64,000 nucleotides of DNA, taken from positions 1 to 64,000 of the forward strand of contig CAJUHT010000005.1 of assembly GCA_910586035.1 (NCBI GenBank), written 5' to 3'. Positions 22,959 to 31,788 of the stretch are shown one piece after another (positions within the stretch are counted from its first letter, which is position 1; each line of letters starts with the position of its first letter). The DNA is from an uncultured Christensenella sp. (GTDB taxonomy: Bacteria > Bacillota > Clostridia > Christensenellales > Borkfalkiaceae). A program made the position numbers and the translations under genes. The notes beneath the pieces are model-generated. The model was given only the letters and a program-made list of their open reading frames with translations. It was not told the origin of the DNA and did not search any database.

Positions 22959-25283
22959 ATGAATAAGGGGAAACTTACAAGGCTTGCCGCTCTGTGTATG
23001 GCTTGTCTCGGAATGGGCGTTTTCGCCTTTTCGGGCTGTAAAAAGAGCAACGGCGGCGAATCCGTCGGCGGCAACAACACCGAAATAAGCGGCGGAGAAC
23101 AGGGAGGCAATACCGAGGGCGGAAACGGCTCGGGAAACGAAAATCAAGGCGGAAACGAGAGCGGGAACGGCAACGAAGAGCAGGGCGGAAACGAGGGAGG
23201 CGACGGCGGAGAGCAGGAAGAACCGCCCGTTGAACCCGAAGAGCCCGAAATAAAGCCCGTTCAGGGCGGACCTAAGATAACCAAGGCTTCGGCGGGAGAA
23301 TTGGAGAGTGCTTACGTGGAGTGGACCGCCGCGGAAAACGCCGAGTGGTACAACGTGTATTACAGCCCCGCGGGCGGGGATAACTGGACTAAGCTGGACG
23401 CGCCTTTGGTAAGGCAGTACAAAAATTATTTCCGCGCGGACGCGGTAGGGCTGAAAGCGGGCAGTTACGATATGAAAGTAGTGCCCGTCGGCGCCGACGG
23501 AGCCGAAGCCCCGCAGTACGCGGCTTCGGCAAATAAAATGGCGGTTTACGCTCACGAGCGTTCGGGCTACGCGTTTGTAAACAACACTTCCAAGGCTACG
23601 GCTTCGGGCGCGTACAATATGGACGGCACCCTGCGCGAGGGCGCGATTGTGCTGTACGTAACCGACGCCAATTTTTCAAGCGTGTCGCTCGAAGTGGGCG
23701 GCGTTACCGTAACGGGCTTGGATAAAATTTTAAACGAGGGATACAAGGAAAAGAACGGGGCTACCAAGCCGCTTTGCGTAAGAATTATAGGCAGTATAGG
23801 CGACGAACAGCGCGGCATAACCACCGACGCCAAGGGCGATTTGAACATTAAGGGCGTAACGCAGGGGCTTACCGTAGAGGGCATAGGCAACGACGCCACC
23901 GCCAACGGCTGGGGCTTCCACATAACGGGCAGTTCCAACGTAGAAATACGCAACATAGCGCTTATGAATTCAATAGGCGGCACCAAGGACGGCATAGGCT
24001 TCGAAAACGCCTGCGACCACGTGTGGGTGCATAACTGCGACTTCTATTACGGGCACGACTGGGGCGGCGACCAGAAGAAGGGCGACGGCGCTCTGGACAC
24101 CAAGTCCTGCACGTACGTAACCCATTCGTACAACCGTTTCTGGGACAGCGGCAAGTGCAATTTGCAGGGAATGAAGAGCGAAAAAACGACCAACTACATA
24201 ACCTATCACCACAATTGGTTCGACCATTCCGACAGCCGCCACCCCAGAATAAGGACGTGCACCGTCCACATTTACAACAACTACTTCGATGGCAACGCCA
24301 AGTACGGCGTGGGCGTAACTATGGGCGCAAGCGCGTTTGTGGAAAACAATTATTTCCGCTCGACCGCTTCGATGAAGCCTATGCTTTCGTCGGGGCAGGG
24401 CACCGACGCGCTTGGCGAGGGCACGTTCTCGGGGGAAGCGGGCGGTATGATTAAGTCGTTCGGAAACATATACGACTGCTCGGCTTCCAACCTTAAACTG
24501 TTGACGCAAAACAACTCCTCCGCCGACCAAATCGACTGTTACGAAGCTTCGTCGCGCGACGAAGAGGTGCCCGAAAGCTACAAGACGGCTGTCGGCGGCA
24601 CGGCGTACAACAACTTCGATACCGCTAAGGATATGTACGAGTATACCGTGGATACCGCCGAGCGGGCTAAGGAAAAGGTTGAAAGGTACGCGGGCAGGGT
24701 CGACCAGGGCGACATACGCTATGAATTCGACGACGCCACTCAGGACGCCAATTACGACGCAATTCCAGAACTGAGAAATATTCTCAACAATTACTCCAAG
24801 ACGCTTACGCTTGTCAAGGTTGGCGATTTGCCCGTTAGCGGCGGCTCTTCGGGCGAGGGCGGAAGCGGCGAAGGGGAAAGCGGTGGCGAAACGCCGCCCG
24901 TAAACCCTCCCGAAAACGTGGCGGGCGAAATAGTATACGTGCCCGCAACCGACGGAACTGCCGGCAAGGGGGCAATAAAGGCGGGCAACGGCTATAAATC
25001 TGGCTCCGCCGCCGTTACGATAGACGGCATATCCATTGCCGCAGGCAAGGCACTTAAAATAGATTCTTCGGGCTTCGTCAAATTTACTCCCGATAAAGAT
25101 ATGACGCTTACGCTCTATCTCTTCGTCAATTCAATCAAGGTGAACGGCGTTGAAAAGACGGGCGAGCAGGCGGACGGCTACTTCGTTATTACCGTAACGG
25201 TAACCGCGGGAGTGGAATATAACGTTACTAAGGGAAGTAAGGAAAACCAGCTGTTTATGCTTAAACTTACGCCTCTTGCGTGA
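22959..25283 (+). CDS. Pectate lyase (PL1-like) lipoprotein
   Basis: A 774-residue secreted lipoprotein: signal peptide with lipobox FSGC (Cys27), then a long Gly/Asn/Glu-rich spacer (28-90), a fibronectin-III-like domain (about 95-200), and a parallel beta-helix lyase domain (about 200-640). In it VWVHNCDFYY and DGALDTKSCTYVTHSYNRF are the calcium-site region of polysaccharide lyase family 1. SDSRHPRIR (Arg427-Arg432) carries the family's catalytic arginine. A second Gly/Ser/Glu linker (near 645) leads to a small beta domain that may bind carbohydrate. The enzyme should cleave polygalacturonate by beta-elimination at the cell surface. The leader holds a promoter and a terminator hairpin. No other pectin gene is nearby. 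Confidence 0.92.
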   Translation: MNKGKLTRLAALCMACLGMGVFAFSGCKKSNGGESVGGNNTEISGGEQGGNTEGGNGSGNENQGGNESGNGNEEQGGNEGGDGGEQEEPPVEPEEPEIKPVQGGPKITKASAGELESAYVEWTAAENAEWYNVYYSPAGGDNWTKLDAPLVRQYKNYFRADAVGLKAGSYDMKVVPVGADGAEAPQYAASANKMAVYAHERSGYAFVNNTSKATASGAYNMDGTLREGAIVLYVTDANFSSVSLEVGGVTVTGLDKILNEGYKEKNGATKPLCVRIIGSIGDEQRGITTDAKGDLNIKGVTQGLTVEGIGNDATANGWGFHITGSSNVEIRNIALMNSIGGTKDGIGFENACDHVWVHNCDFYYGHDWGGDQKKGDGALDTKSCTYVTHSYNRFWDSGKCNLQGMKSEKTTNYITYHHNWFDHSDSRHPRIRTCTVHIYNNYFDGNAKYGVGVTMGASAFVENNYFRSTASMKPMLSSGQGTDALGEGTFSGEAGGMIKSFGNIYDCSASNLKLLTQNNSSADQIDCYEASSRDEEVPESYKTAVGGTAYNNFDTAKDMYEYTVDTAERAKEKVERYAGRVDQGDIRYEFDDATQDANYDAIPELRNILNNYSKTLTLVKVGDLPVSGGSSGEGGSGEGESGGETPPVNPPENVAGEIVYVPATDGTAGKGAIKAGNGYKSGSAAVTIDGISIAAGKALKIDSSGFVKFTPDKDMTLTLYLFVNSIKVNGVEKTGEQADGYFVITVTVTAGVEYNVTKGSKENQLFMLKLTPLA

Positions 25284-25287
25284 GGGC

Positions 25288-25316
25288 TTGACCCGTATAA
25301 TAAAATAATGTAAAAT
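25288..25316 (+). promoter_or_regulatory. Promoter of the phosphopantetheinyl transferase gene
   Basis: TTGACC (25288-25293), a 17-base spacer and TAAAAT (25311-25316). Predicted RNA would start inside the left arm of the hairpin at 25318. Confidence 0.55.
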
Positions 25317-25317
25317 A

Positions 25318-25351
25318 AATGCGGTCGGCGCTTTTGCCGACCGCATTTTTA
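25318..25351 (+). terminator. Terminator of the pectate lyase gene
   Basis: A 12-bp stem (25318-25329 with 25336-25347, loop GCTTTT) whose right arm runs into TTTTT. It ends just before the ribosome binding site of the next gene. Confidence 0.8.
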
Positions 25352-25362
25352 AAGGAACGCGT

Positions 25363-26016
25363 ATGTTGAGATTATTCGGAATTAAAAACTCGCAATTTAA
25401 CGACGAGGGGCTTTTTGCCGAAAAGCTTGCGCTTTTAGACGGCGAAAGGCGCGCCCGTGTAAACGCGCTTGCCTTGCGGGAAAAGAAAAACTCCTGTCTT
25501 GCGGCGGGCTTGATTGTGCCGCTCGCGTTGAAGGAGTGCGGCTATACGGGCGAGGTTGTTACGGCTACGGGGCAGTGGGGCAAGCCGTTTCTCGTAAAGC
25601 CCGCGGGGCGCTTTTATAACGTTTCCCATTCGGGCGATTGGACGGTAATCGCGCTTTCGGACGGCGAAGTCGGTTGCGATATTCAGCAGGTCAAGCCCGT
25701 GGACCTAAGGCTTGCGGGCAGGTTTTTCACCGCGGAAGAAAGCCGCGCAATCGCGGAAGCGGGTGGTAAATCGCAGGAGCTGTTTTACCGCTATTGGGTG
25801 GTAAAGGAAAGCTATTTAAAGGCGGTGGGAGTAGGGCTCAACCGCGCGCTCAACTCCTTTTCCGCGCGCTTTACCGCGGGCGGCGTTAAGGTGTGCGACG
25901 GGGAGGGGGACGGCGGTTGGCTCGTTTCGGAAATCGACTGCGCCGAGGGGTACAGACTTGCCTGTTGCGCGCGGGAATACGCGCCCGACTGCGGCGTTGA
26001 GGAGCTTAAAATATAG
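25363..26016 (+). CDS. Sfp-type 4'-phosphopantetheinyl transferase
   Basis: A 217-residue enzyme that moves phosphopantetheine from coenzyme A onto a serine of acyl- or peptidyl-carrier proteins. Family motifs: GQWGKPFL (70-77), NVSHSGDWTVIAL (86-98), the metal-site motif GCDIQ (104-108) and the F/WxxKES motif YWVVKESYLKAVGVGL (144-159). The metal site normally reads D-x-E. Here Asp106 is kept but the second ligand is Gln108, while Glu149 is intact. It is close in length to Sfp (about 225). No polyketide, peptide synthetase or carrier gene is in the window, so it may serve the housekeeping acyl carrier protein. The start follows AAAGGA directly behind the hairpin. Confidence 0.92.
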   Translation: MLRLFGIKNSQFNDEGLFAEKLALLDGERRARVNALALREKKNSCLAAGLIVPLALKECGYTGEVVTATGQWGKPFLVKPAGRFYNVSHSGDWTVIALSDGEVGCDIQQVKPVDLRLAGRFFTAEESRAIAEAGGKSQELFYRYWVVKESYLKAVGVGLNRALNSFSARFTAGGVKVCDGEGDGGWLVSEIDCAEGYRLACCAREYAPDCGVEELKI

Positions 26017-26106
26017 TCGCGCGGCGCGCCGCGGCGTATCTCTTTTGTTTATGCTACGTATAAATATTGCTAATAATTGGTTTTCCGCCGCAGTGGTTAA
26101 AATCGG

Positions 26107-26135
26107 TTGCAAAAACTTTTAAAATGTGATAAAAT
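26107..26135 (+). promoter_or_regulatory. Promoter of the MoxR-VWA operon
   Basis: TTGCAA (26107-26112), a 17-base spacer ending TGTGA and TAAAAT (26130-26135). The leader of about 80 bases contains a small TTATGCA/TGCATAA hairpin and ends in AAAGGAGG. Confidence 0.7.
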
Positions 26136-26219
26136 ACAGTATCGAAGAGATTTTATGCATTTATTCCTGCATAAACGTGTTATATATTCAATAATTAAAC
26201 GGAAAGGAGGTTCGTACGT

Positions 26220-27782
26220 ATGTCAAAAAATTTCAACGCCATAAAGCGTAAATACTTTATTGCGGCAATAATCGCGGGCGTTGCGTTGGGCATATGTTGC
26301 GGCGCGGCGGCGACCTGCGGGTTGGCTGTAATTTTAAAGCGTTGCGCCGTAGAATTCTTCTGGGCGCTGTATATTCCTATCGGCTTGGTTCTTTCCGCGG
26401 GCTTCGGCGGGCTGTTTTTCCTTATCTTGCGCCCCTCGGATATAAAGGTGGCTAAAAAGCTCGACCGCGGCTATTCCTTAAAACAGAAAGTGCAGACGAT
26501 GGTGGAGTTTTCCGCCGAGGACGGCGCAATGGCGCAACTGCAAAGGGAGCAGGCGGACGAAGCTCTCGGCGCGGCGGCGAAAAAGAGAATAGATTTGAAA
26601 TGGCTGTGGAAATTTGCGTTTATTCCCGTGCTTGCGGTGGCAATGCTGTTCGTGGGAATATTCGTGCCCGCCAAAAAATCTACCGATACCGACCCCATAA
26701 TCGATATTACCGTGGCGCAGAGGGCGGCGCTTGCCAACCTCATTGCCGAAGTGAGGGAGTCCTCGCTCGAAGACGGGCTTAAAACTTCGACCGTGGAAGT
26801 GCTGGACGGACTTATGAGCGGTTTAGATAAATCGCAACCGCAGAGCGTAGTGCGCGCGGCGGTCATTTCATCCGTAAAGCTGATAGACGGACTTGTCGCT
26901 TCCACAAACACCTATCTTAAAGTAAACAACGTGTTCAAAGCCGACGAACAGCTTAAAACGCTTTCTTCGGCAATGGTAAGCGGCGTAGTGTTCTACAAGA
27001 GCACGGGAATACGGCTTTCCAGCTTCGAAGCCGTAAAAACGCACGAAAAGAAAGCAGACGAAAGCATTTCCGCCGAGCTTGAAAAGTGGAGGGAAAATTT
27101 CCTACTCGATTATTCCGTAAAGATTGACGGCAACGACAACCGCGCGCCCATAGCCGTGGCGGAAGCCGCCAAAAAGCTTAAAGCATATTCGGCTAATCTG
27201 GACAGGAATTTGAAGCTGGACGACCTTGCGCAGTACGTCCCCGCGGAGCAGAATGCCCGCGCGGCAAAGGACGGGCTGTATACTTCGCTCTCTACGTTTG
27301 CAAAAACGCTTGCGGAGCTGGCTTCTTCGACTTCGGGCATAAACAACAACCAATCGTATTACGAAAGCATAAGGCGCGCCTGCACGGAATTTAGCGGACA
27401 GGCGACGGCGGCGCTGTGCGCGCAGTCGTACAACTGCACAATGGACGAATATATAAGAAACGCGCTTGCCAAAATCTTTAACATAAGCGTTTCGCAGTTC
27501 GGTTCCAACGAGGACGTAGCCCCGAGCAACCCCGGCGACAACACCCCCGGCGAGGAGGAGCCGCCCAGCCCTATCGGACCCGGCGACATAACTTACGGAA
27601 GCGACGACAAGGTTTTAAACGTGGATACGGGGCTTTCGGAAGAGTACGGCAATCTTTTGGATAAGTACAACAACAAGGTAACCGAATATATTATGGCGGG
27701 CGCCTGCTCGGAAGAAGTGGCGCTGTATATAAGGCAGTATTTCCAGATGCTGTACAACGGCATTAAGGAAGATAAAGAATAA
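26220..27782 (+). CDS. Membrane protein heading the MoxR-VWA operon
   Basis: A 520-residue protein, ATG after a strong AAAGGAGG. Hydrophobic segments at about 14-36, 47-70 and 130-150 enclose a short acidic loop. The rest is a long, mostly helical soluble part with heptad-like stretches. It ends in a Pro/Gly-rich linker (about 425-460) and a final helical part. I do not recognise a family; the layout resembles the DUF4175-like proteins found next to MoxR and VWA genes. Gene order (this, MoxR ATPase, DUF58, VWA, VWA) argues that it belongs to the same membrane complex. The gap to the MoxR gene is 82 bases without a terminator. Confidence 0.75.
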   Translation: MSKNFNAIKRKYFIAAIIAGVALGICCGAAATCGLAVILKRCAVEFFWALYIPIGLVLSAGFGGLFFLILRPSDIKVAKKLDRGYSLKQKVQTMVEFSAEDGAMAQLQREQADEALGAAAKKRIDLKWLWKFAFIPVLAVAMLFVGIFVPAKKSTDTDPIIDITVAQRAALANLIAEVRESSLEDGLKTSTVEVLDGLMSGLDKSQPQSVVRAAVISSVKLIDGLVASTNTYLKVNNVFKADEQLKTLSSAMVSGVVFYKSTGIRLSSFEAVKTHEKKADESISAELEKWRENFLLDYSVKIDGNDNRAPIAVAEAAKKLKAYSANLDRNLKLDDLAQYVPAEQNARAAKDGLYTSLSTFAKTLAELASSTSGINNNQSYYESIRRACTEFSGQATAALCAQSYNCTMDEYIRNALAKIFNISVSQFGSNEDVAPSNPGDNTPGEEEPPSPIGPGDITYGSDDKVLNVDTGLSEEYGNLLDKYNNKVTEYIMAGACSEEVALYIRQYFQMLYNGIKEDKE

Positions 27783-27864
27783 TTTCCGTCGTCGCCCTGC
27801 GTAAGGCGCGGCGGACGCGTACAAATCAAAAACATTTGCGTAACAGAAAAAGAGGAGTATAAGA

Positions 27865-28950
27865 ATGGCTAAGAGCAATAAGGCAGAAAGTGCAGAGTTG
27901 ACCGAAGAAGCGGCGCAAACCGCTCCCGCAACGCAGGCGAATAGGGGCGCGGCGGACGTTGAGCGCAACACCGAAAGGGTAAAGGCGTTCAGCAAGTCTA
28001 TCGCCAAGGTAAGGGAAGAGCTTGCAAAGGACGTGGTAGGTCAGAAGGATATTATAGACAACGTACTCATTGCAATCGTGGCGGGCGGCAACGTCCTGCT
28101 CGAAGGCGTGCCCGGTGTAGGTAAAACGCGTTTGGTGCGTTCGCTGGGTAAAACGCTCGGCTTGCCCTTCTCGCGTATACAGTTCACGCCCGACCTTATG
28201 CCCTCGGACGTTACCGGTACCAACATAATAGAAAAGGGCGCGGACGGCAAGATGAACACCGTGTTCCAGCGCGGACCCATATTCGCCAATCTCGTGCTTG
28301 CAGACGAAATCAACCGCGCCACGCCCAAAACGCAGTCGGCGATGCTCGAAGTTATGCAGGAGCATAAAATAACCGTAGCCAAGCAGACCTATACGCTTAG
28401 CGAGCCTTTCTTCGTGCTTGCAACCGAAAACCCCATAGAGCAGGACGGCACCTACCCCCTGCCCGAAGCGCAGATGGACAGGTTTATATTTAAGCTCATA
28501 GTAGAGTTCCCCTCGGTGGACGAGCTTGCAGACATAGTCAATATGACGCAAATCACCCTCGAAGAAACGGCGGAAGCGGTTATTGACGGACCTACGGTAA
28601 TGGAGATGAGGGCGCTTGCCAAGAACGTGCCCGTAATAGACGACGTGCTTAAATACGCGGTAAATCTTGTTTCCAACTCCCACCCCGAACTCGAAAAGAC
28701 GAGCGAAACGGCTAAAAAGTACATCAAGTACGGCGCGTCGCCCCGCGCGGCGCAGGCGCTTATAACGGCGGCTAAGGTAAGGGCGCTTATGAACGGCAAC
28801 TACAACGTTTCCTACGAGGATATCGACGCGTTGGCGCGCCCCGTTTTAAGGCACAGAATTAAAATAAACTATACGGCGGTAAACGAAAAGCTTACGGTCG
28901 ACGGCGTTATAGGGCTGCTCTTGCAGGAAAACAAAAAACTCAGCAGATAA
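27865..28950 (+). CDS. MoxR-family AAA+ ATPase
   Basis: A 361-residue cytoplasmic ATPase after GAGGAG. The first 40 residues are low-complexity Ala/Glu. The AAA core has Walker A GVPGVGKT (81-88), the family's FTPDLMPSDVTGTN segment, Walker B VLADEINRA with the TPKTQSAMLE motif, sensor 1 FFVLATENPIEQDGTYPLPE, and the C-terminal lid (RAAQALITAAKVRALMNG). MoxR proteins act as chaperones that mature or activate partner complexes, usually together with VWA proteins encoded beside them. That is exactly the setting here, with DUF58 and two VWA genes downstream. Confidence 0.95.
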   Translation: MAKSNKAESAELTEEAAQTAPATQANRGAADVERNTERVKAFSKSIAKVREELAKDVVGQKDIIDNVLIAIVAGGNVLLEGVPGVGKTRLVRSLGKTLGLPFSRIQFTPDLMPSDVTGTNIIEKGADGKMNTVFQRGPIFANLVLADEINRATPKTQSAMLEVMQEHKITVAKQTYTLSEPFFVLATENPIEQDGTYPLPEAQMDRFIFKLIVEFPSVDELADIVNMTQITLEETAEAVIDGPTVMEMRALAKNVPVIDDVLKYAVNLVSNSHPELEKTSETAKKYIKYGASPRAAQALITAAKVRALMNGNYNVSYEDIDALARPVLRHRIKINYTAVNEKLTVDGVIGLLLQENKKLSR

Positions 28951-29026
28951 AGTAATAATACGGGCGGCGCGCAGACGGCAGGTAAAATTCTGCCATTGCG
29001 CGTTGCCGTACAAGCAATAAATCAAA

Positions 29027-29911
29027 ATGGTAAAAACGGTGATAGACGACGAGCTGTTGCAGCAGATAGAGCTGTTGCAGATGCTCGTCAAAAACAACGT
29101 CGCGGGTATGTTCGGCGGAAACCATAAGAGTAAAACTTACGGTTCTTCGTGCGAGTTTGCCGATTACAGGGAGTACGCCCCCGGCGACGACATAACCAAA
29201 ATCGATTGGAACGCTTACGCGCGCTTCGAAAAGCTTTACACAAAGCTGTTTCTGGACGAAAGGCAGATGCACACGCGCATCTATATAGACGCAAGCAATT
29301 CAATGGGTTTCGGTAAGGGCAGGAAAGACGAACAGGCGCTGAAAATCGCGGCGGCGTTCGCCTATCTTTCCGTATGCGAAATGGACAAGGTTTCCGTGTA
29401 TACCGTAAAGGACAAACAGGTTGAAGCGGTTATAAGCGGTATGCTCGGCAAGGAAGCTTATATAAGCTCGATAGGCAACTTAAACAACGTAACCTTTTCG
29501 GGCGACAGTTATATTTCCGACGCAATCGTGCCCTCTTCGGTGGGCTACGGCGACGGTATGTCGATAATCATTTCCGACTTTTTGACGGATAACGACTACG
29601 AGGCGGCAATCGACCACCTTACGGGCAAAAAGAGGCACGTGCTGTGCGTTCAGGTGCTTTCCAAAGAGGAGTTGCACCCCAAGGCGCGCGGAAAGATGCA
29701 CTTTTTCGACAGCGAGGATTCGGGCAAGTATTACCGCAAGAATATCACAAGGGAAATTGCACAGGCTTATAAAAAGGCTTTGGAGTACGCCACGGGCAGA
29801 ATACGCGAGTACTGCGCCGCGCGCGGAGCCGACTATATGCTGGTAAACGCGGAGGAATCCGTAAACGGACTCTTCTTCGAAAGGCTTACGGGCGAGGGGG
29901 TGCTTAAATGA
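29027..29911 (+). CDS. DUF58 domain protein
   Basis: A 294-residue soluble protein. The family signature lies at about residues 41-75 (FADYREYAPGDDITKIDWNAYAR), followed by a VWA-like fold with a partial MIDAS (YIDASNSMGFG, near 88-98, DxSxS-type). DUF58 proteins regularly accompany MoxR ATPases and are thought to be their partners. The start lacks a good Shine-Dalgarno (CAATAAATCAAA precedes it), so translation may be weak or depend on the upstream gene 76 bases away. Its stop overlaps the next start (ATGA). Confidence 0.93.
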   Translation: MVKTVIDDELLQQIELLQMLVKNNVAGMFGGNHKSKTYGSSCEFADYREYAPGDDITKIDWNAYARFEKLYTKLFLDERQMHTRIYIDASNSMGFGKGRKDEQALKIAAAFAYLSVCEMDKVSVYTVKDKQVEAVISGMLGKEAYISSIGNLNNVTFSGDSYISDAIVPSSVGYGDGMSIIISDFLTDNDYEAAIDHLTGKKRHVLCVQVLSKEELHPKARGKMHFFDSEDSGKYYRKNITREIAQAYKKALEYATGRIREYCAARGADYMLVNAEESVNGLFFERLTGEGVLK

Positions 29912-31788
29912 GTTTTCTTTATCCTCTCGGGCTGTTGGGGCTGCTCGCTATACCCGTTCTTATCTTTATTTATATTATAAAGAGCAAGTATACGGAGCAG
30001 ACGATAACTTCCACGTATCTGTGGACGCTCAGCGAAAAGTTTTTAAAGCGTAAAAACCCCATAAACAAAATTACGGGCATTATCAGCCTCATTTTGCAGA
30101 TACTTGCGGTAATTTTTATATCAATAGCGCTTGCGCACCCCGTGTTCGTGCTCAAAGGCAGGGCTAACGACTACTGCTTCGTTCTGGACGGTTCGGGCAG
30201 TATGAACACCGTGCAGGAAGGTTCCACCCGTTTCGAAGCGGGCAAGGAGCGCATACGCGGCATAATAAATTCCGCGGCGGACGGCTCTACGTTCACGCTG
30301 ATTACCACGGGCAACGTAACCGACACGGTTATGAAGCAGACGGAGGACAAAAAGACGGCGTTAAGACAGCTTGACGCGGTTGAGCCCTCCTTTGTCGCTT
30401 CCGATTTTGCGGGCGCGGTGTCCGAAGCGCAGAAGTATTTTTCCGAAAATCCCGCCTGCAAGTTTTACGTGATTACCGACAAAACGTTCGGCGCGGAGAA
30501 AAACGTTGAGGTAATAAACGTCGGGTCGCAGGCGAACAACTGCGCGCTCGAAGACGTTGACTACGCATTTACCGTCGGCGGCGGAGTGCTTGTAAGCGGC
30601 AAGGCGTTTGCATACGACGGCGACGCTTCGGTTACGGTCGAGCTGTTCTACGACGGCAACGGACGGGCGGTCGCTTCAACCGACGTAACCCTTACCAAGG
30701 GCGAGGGCGCGGGCTTTACGATTGAATGGACCGCGGGCGAGGACGAAAGCCTGCCGCAGTTCTCTTCGCTTAAAGTCGCTATAAAACAGGGAGATTCCCT
30801 CCGCCTCGACAACGAAGTTATACTGTACAACACGCACAGCGACGCTTCTTACAGCACGCTTATTGTAAGCGAAACGCCCTTTTTCATACAGACGTCGCTG
30901 CTTGCCGCGTTCGGCAATTTAAAGCGCGAAGTCGTTTCCCCGAAAGACTACAACGACGAAATGAGGGGATACGGTCTGTACGTTTTCCAGAATTTTACTC
31001 CCGAAAAGATGCCCGAGGACGGCGCGGTGTGGTTTATTAACCCCGATACGGGCGTCGACGGCACTTCCGGCTTTTCCGTGCGCGGGGTAGAGCAGTTTAA
31101 AAACGCGGTAGAGCTTAAACTCAGCACTTCCACCTCTTCCAAGGTTACCGACCTTTTGAAGCACACGGACAAGAGCGACACCACGGGCGTAACGCAGTAT
31201 ATAAAGTGCGGACAGTTCCGCAATTTTACAACGCTTATGACCTGTAACAACGACCCCGTCGTGTTTGCGGGCACCAACGCCTACGGCAACAGAGAAGTCG
31301 TGTTTGCAATCGACCTTGTTGAAACTTCCGACTTTGCTATGTCGTATAACGCGCGTATTCTGACTTATAATCTCATCGGCTACACTTTCCCCGAAATAGT
31401 CGAAAGCTCGTCTTTCTACTGCGGAGATTCGGTTGAAATAAACGTGCTTGCAAACTGCACGGCTATTAAGGTGGAGCTTCCTTCGGGCAAGGCGGAATAT
31501 CTCGATACTTCCACGGCAAGCGTAAAATACAAGCTTACCGAGGTGGGCGAGTATACCGTAACGGCTACCGTGGGCGGTATATTGCAGAGCGTAAAAGTTT
31601 ATTCGCAACTTCCCGTTGCCGAACGCATATCAGGCGCAACGGAAGCAAGTTTTGTTTTGAACGGAGAACCCAGCACCGTAAAACGTGATGGTAAGTACGA
31701 GGATTTGTTGTATGCGTTTATAATCCTCGCCGTGATAGTCGCAGCGGATTGGATGGTGTATTGTTATGAGCAGTATCAACTTCGATAA
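29908..31788 (+). CDS. BatA-like VWA membrane protein
   Basis: A 626-residue protein. Two N-terminal membrane segments (about 4-24 and 55-78) flank a basic loop (YLWTLSEKFLKRKNPINKI), the layout of the BatA N-terminal domain. A von Willebrand factor A domain follows (about 88-210) with the metal-site motif VLDGSGSMN, an intact DxSxS. The middle part is beta-rich and extracellular, and a single membrane segment closes the protein (ILAVIVAADWMVY). VWA domains bind proteins through a divalent cation. It is coupled to the neighbours by a 4-base overlap upstream and a 23-base overlap downstream. Confidence 0.9.
   Translation: MSFLYPLGLLGLLAIPVLIFIYIIKSKYTEQTITSTYLWTLSEKFLKRKNPINKITGIISLILQILAVIFISIALAHPVFVLKGRANDYCFVLDGSGSMNTVQEGSTRFEAGKERIRGIINSAADGSTFTLITTGNVTDTVMKQTEDKKTALRQLDAVEPSFVASDFAGAVSEAQKYFSENPACKFYVITDKTFGAEKNVEVINVGSQANNCALEDVDYAFTVGGGVLVSGKAFAYDGDASVTVELFYDGNGRAVASTDVTLTKGEGAGFTIEWTAGEDESLPQFSSLKVAIKQGDSLRLDNEVILYNTHSDASYSTLIVSETPFFIQTSLLAAFGNLKREVVSPKDYNDEMRGYGLYVFQNFTPEKMPEDGAVWFINPDTGVDGTSGFSVRGVEQFKNAVELKLSTSTSSKVTDLLKHTDKSDTTGVTQYIKCGQFRNFTTLMTCNNDPVVFAGTNAYGNREVVFAIDLVETSDFAMSYNARILTYNLIGYTFPEIVESSSFYCGDSVEINVLANCTAIKVELPSGKAEYLDTSTASVKYKLTEVGEYTVTATVGGILQSVKVYSQLPVAERISGATEASFVLNGEPSTVKRDGKYEDLLYAFIILAVIVAADWMVYCYEQYQLR

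Noticed and set aside
22914..23555. Long minus-strand reading frame opposite the pectate lyase
   Set aside because: It is antisense to a well-supported gene, with no ribosome binding site and low-complexity composition.
27826..28683. Long minus-strand frame opposite the MoxR gene
   Set aside because: Its His/Arg/Tyr-rich composition is that of a shadow of a G+C-rich coding strand; no family features.
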